From positions 1-64,000 of the forward strand of contig NZ_JAJBTT010000028.1 in the NCBI RefSeq assembly GCF_020860705.1: a stretch of 64,000 bases of DNA, read 5' to 3'. The stretch's first letter is position 1, and each line of letters opens with the position of its first letter. Of the stretch, positions 61,298 through 64,000 are shown one piece after another. This stretch comes from Akkermansia sp. GTDB taxonomy: Bacteria > Verrucomicrobiota > Verrucomicrobiia > Verrucomicrobiales > Akkermansiaceae. The notes beneath the pieces were generated by a model that did not search any database, was not told the DNA's origin, and worked only from the letters and a program-made list of their open reading frames with translations. Position numbers and translations under genes: made by a program.

Positions 61298-61651
61298 AAG
61301 TCTGCACGGATAGTATATAATTGATAAATAAGGTGCGCCTTAACGGAGTTATTTATAACATGTCTGACGCCGAAGGTAAAAGCAATTATGCGTGTACGGG
61401 GGTTTGGCTGCTATTTTTTATAATAAAACCAGTTTTCTTTCAATTCCCTTGAATACCGGCCCTTGCATGGTCCTCCGCCCGCTGCCCGCAGGGACCCCCG
61501 TGGCAGCCGTTCCTGTGGATGCGTGCCTTGAGAGCCATATCCCCGGAAGGCGGCGAGGGGGGAGCTCCGGTTCAGGGCCAGCCGCCAAAAATGCCCCGTG
61601 CCTGACAATGCACTAGCCAAAACGGCGGCAAGCCTTTAAAATCCCCGCACT
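61298..61651. other. Intergenic region between PFOR and lysS
   Basis: 354 bases between divergent genes. The first 130 bases are AT-rich (for example gttatttataacatg) and probably carry the PFOR promoter. The part towards lysS is GC-rich. No RNA gene or T-box-like structure was recognised. Confidence 0.4.
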
Positions 61652-63133
61652 ATGTCCGAACAACAGCAGGCACATCCGAATACGACGGAATCCGAACTTA
61701 TTGCCGTGCGCCGCGACAAGCTCGCCAAAATCCGCGAGCTGGGAATCGACCCCTACGGCGCAAGATTTGACGTGACCACCACTCCCGCCGGATTGAAAGC
61801 CGATTTTCAGGAAGACAAACAGGTGGCCGTGGCCGGGCGCCTGCTGGCTATTCGCGACATGGGCAAATCCCAGTTTTTCGTTATTGGGGACGTGCGCGGC
61901 AAAATCCAGGGATTCCTGCACAAGAATGAAGTGGATGAAACCACCTGGAAGCTGTGGAAGCTGCTGGACAGGGGAGACTGGATCGGCATTGAGGGGACCA
62001 CGTTTCTGACCCGTACCGGGGAACCCACCGTAAAAGTCTCCGGCCTGACCATTCTTTCCAAGAGCCTCCGGCCCCTGCCGGACAAATGGCATGGCCTGGC
62101 GGACAAGGAGGTTACCTACCGCAAGCGCCATCTGGACCTCATTTCCAATGAGGAGAGCGCCGCCCTGTTCGTCACGCGCTCCCTCATGATTGCGGAAATC
62201 CGCCGCTTCCTGCAGGAACGCGGCTATCTGGAAGTGGAAACCCCCATGCTTCAGGACGTAGCGGGGGGGGCGGCCGCCAAGCCGTTTGAAACATACCATA
62301 ACGCGCTGGACATGCCTCTGACGCTGCGCATTGCTCCGGAACTCTTCCTTAAACGCCTGATGGTGGGCGGGTTCACCAAGATCTTTGAACTCAACCGCAG
62401 CTTCCGCAATGAAGGCATCGACCGCCGTCACAACCCGGAATTCACGATGCTGGAAGCCTATTGCGCCTGCGGCGATTTTGAAACCATGGCAAACATGGTG
62501 GAAGAACTCATCTGCCATCTGGCGGAAAAATTCTGCGGCGGCCTTCAGATTGACCACAAGGATGCGGAAGGCAACGTGCTTTACACGATTGACCTCACCC
62601 GCCCCTGGAAGCGCGCCGACTATCAGGACCTGATCCGCGGCGTGGCCGGCCAGGACTGGTTTGACATTTCTCCCGAGGAGCGCCGCGCCCGCTGTAAAGA
62701 GCTGGATGTGGAAATCAGCCCGGATATGAAGGATGTGGACGTTTCTCAGCAGGTTTATGAAAAGCTGGTGGAGGAAAAGACCATGAATCCCTGCTTTGTC
62801 ACCCACGTGGCCAAGGACCTGGTCCCCCTCGCCAAGCTGAACAAGGAAAACCCGGACGTGGTGGACGTGTATGAGCTGGTGATCAACGGGCAGGAAATTT
62901 CCCCCGGTTATTCGGAGCTGAACGATCCGGACGTGCAGAAGGAACGCCTGGAGCACCAGGCCGCCGGAGAAACCCAGCGCGTGGATTATGGCTTCATTGA
63001 AACGCTGGAATACGGCATGCCTTCCGCGGGCGGCATCGGCATCGGCATTGACCGCGTCATCATGATGCTGACGGGCGCCTCCTCCATTCGTGACGTCCTG
63101 CTCTTCCCCCAGCTGAAGCGGAAGGACAGTTAA
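61652..63133 (+). CDS. lysS: Lysyl-tRNA synthetase, class II
   Basis: Charges tRNA-Lys. The 493-residue protein has the N-terminal OB anticodon-binding domain (about 55-150) and the class II core: motif 1 region RGYLEVETPMLQDVAGGAAA, motif 2 FRNEGIDRRHNPEFTMLEAY and motif 3 GGIGIGIDRVIMMLTG. Full length, no defects. It contains a G8 run (62263-62270) that is in frame, useful as a reminder that such runs occur in ordinary genes here. The PP2C gene follows after 17 bases and may be co-transcribed. Confidence 0.97.
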   Translation: MSEQQQAHPNTTESELIAVRRDKLAKIRELGIDPYGARFDVTTTPAGLKADFQEDKQVAVAGRLLAIRDMGKSQFFVIGDVRGKIQGFLHKNEVDETTWKLWKLLDRGDWIGIEGTTFLTRTGEPTVKVSGLTILSKSLRPLPDKWHGLADKEVTYRKRHLDLISNEESAALFVTRSLMIAEIRRFLQERGYLEVETPMLQDVAGGAAAKPFETYHNALDMPLTLRIAPELFLKRLMVGGFTKIFELNRSFRNEGIDRRHNPEFTMLEAYCACGDFETMANMVEELICHLAEKFCGGLQIDHKDAEGNVLYTIDLTRPWKRADYQDLIRGVAGQDWFDISPEERRARCKELDVEISPDMKDVDVSQQVYEKLVEEKTMNPCFVTHVAKDLVPLAKLNKENPDVVDVYELVINGQEISPGYSELNDPDVQKERLEHQAAGETQRVDYGFIETLEYGMPSAGGIGIGIDRVIMMLTGASSIRDVLLFPQLKRKDS

Positions 63134-63150
63134 TTCAGACCCCAAGCCGC

Positions 63151-63921
63151 ATGGCCCCCCGCACCCCGGATACCCTGGACTGCGCTTCCGCCCAATGGAT
63201 CGGCAAACGCCGCGAGCAGGAAGACGTGGTTGAAAGCCTTCCCGCCGCAGGCGGGGTGCTGGGCATCGTGTGCGACGGCATGGGGGGCCACCTTCGCGGG
63301 GACTGCGCCTCCTGCGTCGTGGCGGGGGAATTTGCCAGGGTATTTGAACAAAGCGGCGTGGAGGATATTCCGGAACGCCTCACGGAAGCCCTGCACGCCG
63401 CCAACCGGGCGCTGGCCGCCATTCAGAAGGAGCCGGAGGAATCCGGCACCACCCTGCTGGCCGTGTTCATCCGCGACAACTCCCTGTGGTGGATCAGCGT
63501 GGGGGATTCCCCCCTTTATTTATGGAGCGGGGCGGACGGCTTCCGCATGGACCGCCTTAATGAGGACCATTCCATGAGGCCGATTGCGGATCGTCTTTAC
63601 CGGAAAGGGGAAATGTCCCTCCAGGGGGCCCTCCGCCAGCGCTGCGTGCTCCGTTCCGCCGTGATGGGCGGCCCCATGGAATTGGTGGACCTCAGCGCCA
63701 TGCCTCTGCGCCTGTACCCCGGCGATGTGGTGCTGGCCTGTTCGGATGGCCTGCAGGTCTGGTCCGAGCTGTTGAGGGAGCCTTCTTTCCTGGCTCTTCA
63801 ACAAGCCAGGGACTGTTCCAGCCGGGATTTGGTGGAAACTATCATGGAGCAGGTGAAAGACATGCTGGAACCCCAGCAGGACAATGCCTCCGTCTGGGCC
63901 GCCGTGGTGAGGAAGCCTTGA
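63151..63921 (+). CDS. PP2C-family serine/threonine phosphatase
   Basis: 256-residue cytoplasmic phosphatase of the PPM/Stp1 type, which removes phosphate from Ser/Thr and uses two metal ions. Motifs in order: REQEDVVES, GIVCDGMGGHLRGD (Asp, Gly metal motif), SGTTLLAVFI, WWISVGDSPLYLW, LACSDGLQ, and the late DNASVWAAV with its Asp. No N-terminal extension or kinase fusion. Follows lysS closely. Partner kinase is not in the window. Confidence 0.9.
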   Translation: MAPRTPDTLDCASAQWIGKRREQEDVVESLPAAGGVLGIVCDGMGGHLRGDCASCVVAGEFARVFEQSGVEDIPERLTEALHAANRALAAIQKEPEESGTTLLAVFIRDNSLWWISVGDSPLYLWSGADGFRMDRLNEDHSMRPIADRLYRKGEMSLQGALRQRCVLRSAVMGGPMELVDLSAMPLRLYPGDVVLACSDGLQVWSELLREPSFLALQQARDCSSRDLVETIMEQVKDMLEPQQDNASVWAAVVRKP

Positions 63922-63940
63922 AAGCCTTCCTCCGGAGCCG

Positions 63941-64000
63941 TTAAAACGGATTCAGCGTGAACCACAGGGCGGGCGCCACCTTGCCGTTGCGTCCCTTGGC
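63941..64000 (-). CDS. C-terminal end of a probable outer-membrane protein (partial)
   Basis: Reading the minus strand from the window end gives AKGRNGKVAPALWFTLNPF and a stop at 63941-63943. The terminal Phe and the aromatic alternating pattern fit the last strand of an outer-membrane barrel. The gene continues past the window edge, so nothing else can be said. Confidence 0.5.
   Translation of the reverse strand, partial: AKGRNGKVAPALWFTLNPF

Noticed and set aside
62263-62270. G8 run in lysS as a possible phase-variation tract
   Set aside because: The frame is intact and matches conserved LysRS sequence (AGGAAA); an essential gene is not a likely switch.

Overview
The window looks like chromosome from a mucin-degrading gut member of the Verrucomicrobiota, most likely Akkermansia or a close relative. 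The evidence is moderately GC-rich coding DNA, few clear Shine-Dalgarno sites, four secreted proteins with C-terminal PEP-CTERM tails (xPEP, a hydrophobic stretch, then Arg-rich), and a group of secreted glycan-degrading enzymes beside ordinary housekeeping genes. No tRNA, rRNA, CRISPR array, transposase or prophage gene was recognised.

Layout. 0-5.7 kb: a PEP-CTERM metalloprotease, ClpB and a GH27 alpha-galactosidase. 5.7-14.7 kb (minus strand): a high-affinity potassium system, kdpD-kdpE, an outer-membrane barrel gene, then kdpA-kdpB-kdpC. 14.8-25.3 kb: a secreted sialidase with BACON-like modules, a two-gene unit of unknown secreted proteins, a large GH2 beta-galactosidase and an LpxR-like outer-membrane protein. 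25.4-30.6 kb: TatD, a LysM lipoprotein, an L,D-transpeptidase, an unknown secreted protein, a short SAHH-like protein and a small membrane protein. 30.7-38.2 kb: dnaN, a GlmU-like left-handed beta-helix protein, ribD, a Pmp3-type protein, mnmG and holA. 38.4-46.8 kb: an HtrA protease, the acetolactate synthase small subunit, an HrpA helicase and a Trk/Ktr potassium system. 47.1-53.9 kb: a sialate O-acetylesterase with autotransporter-type repeats, a PEP-CTERM protein, hisF and a GH123/DUF4091-like enzyme. 53.9-57.5 kb: a frameshifted HxlR regulator, a cupin, and an AT-rich patch with an unknown secreted protein and a gene broken at a C8 tract. 57.7-64 kb: pyruvate:ferredoxin oxidoreductase, lysS, a PP2C phosphatase and the end of an outer-membrane protein gene.

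Working together. The sialidase, sialate O-acetylesterase, beta-galactosidase, alpha-galactosidase and GH123-like protein all carry export signals and suit stepwise trimming of mucin glycans: de-O-acetylate and remove sialic acid, then release galactose and possibly GalNAc. PFOR fits an anaerobe. Potassium uptake is covered twice (Kdp and Trk).

The most interesting signal is not a gene. Between dnaN and mnmG, 33,550-33,725 holds a cluster of DnaA boxes (two perfect TTATNCACA, two TTGTTCACA) followed by an AT-rich stretch. A perfect 20-bp ParB-type palindrome containing TGTTCCACGTGGAACA lies inside mnmG at 35,437, and a one-mismatch copy next to another perfect DnaA box lies downstream of dnaN at 30,755. 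Together these make a strong candidate for the chromosome origin and its parS sites, although dnaA and parAB are not in the window. Second, two intergenic elements (32,208-32,384 and 50,483-50,673) have related inverted-repeat ends around about 150 bp of AT-rich DNA and could be invertible promoters or a small repeat family.
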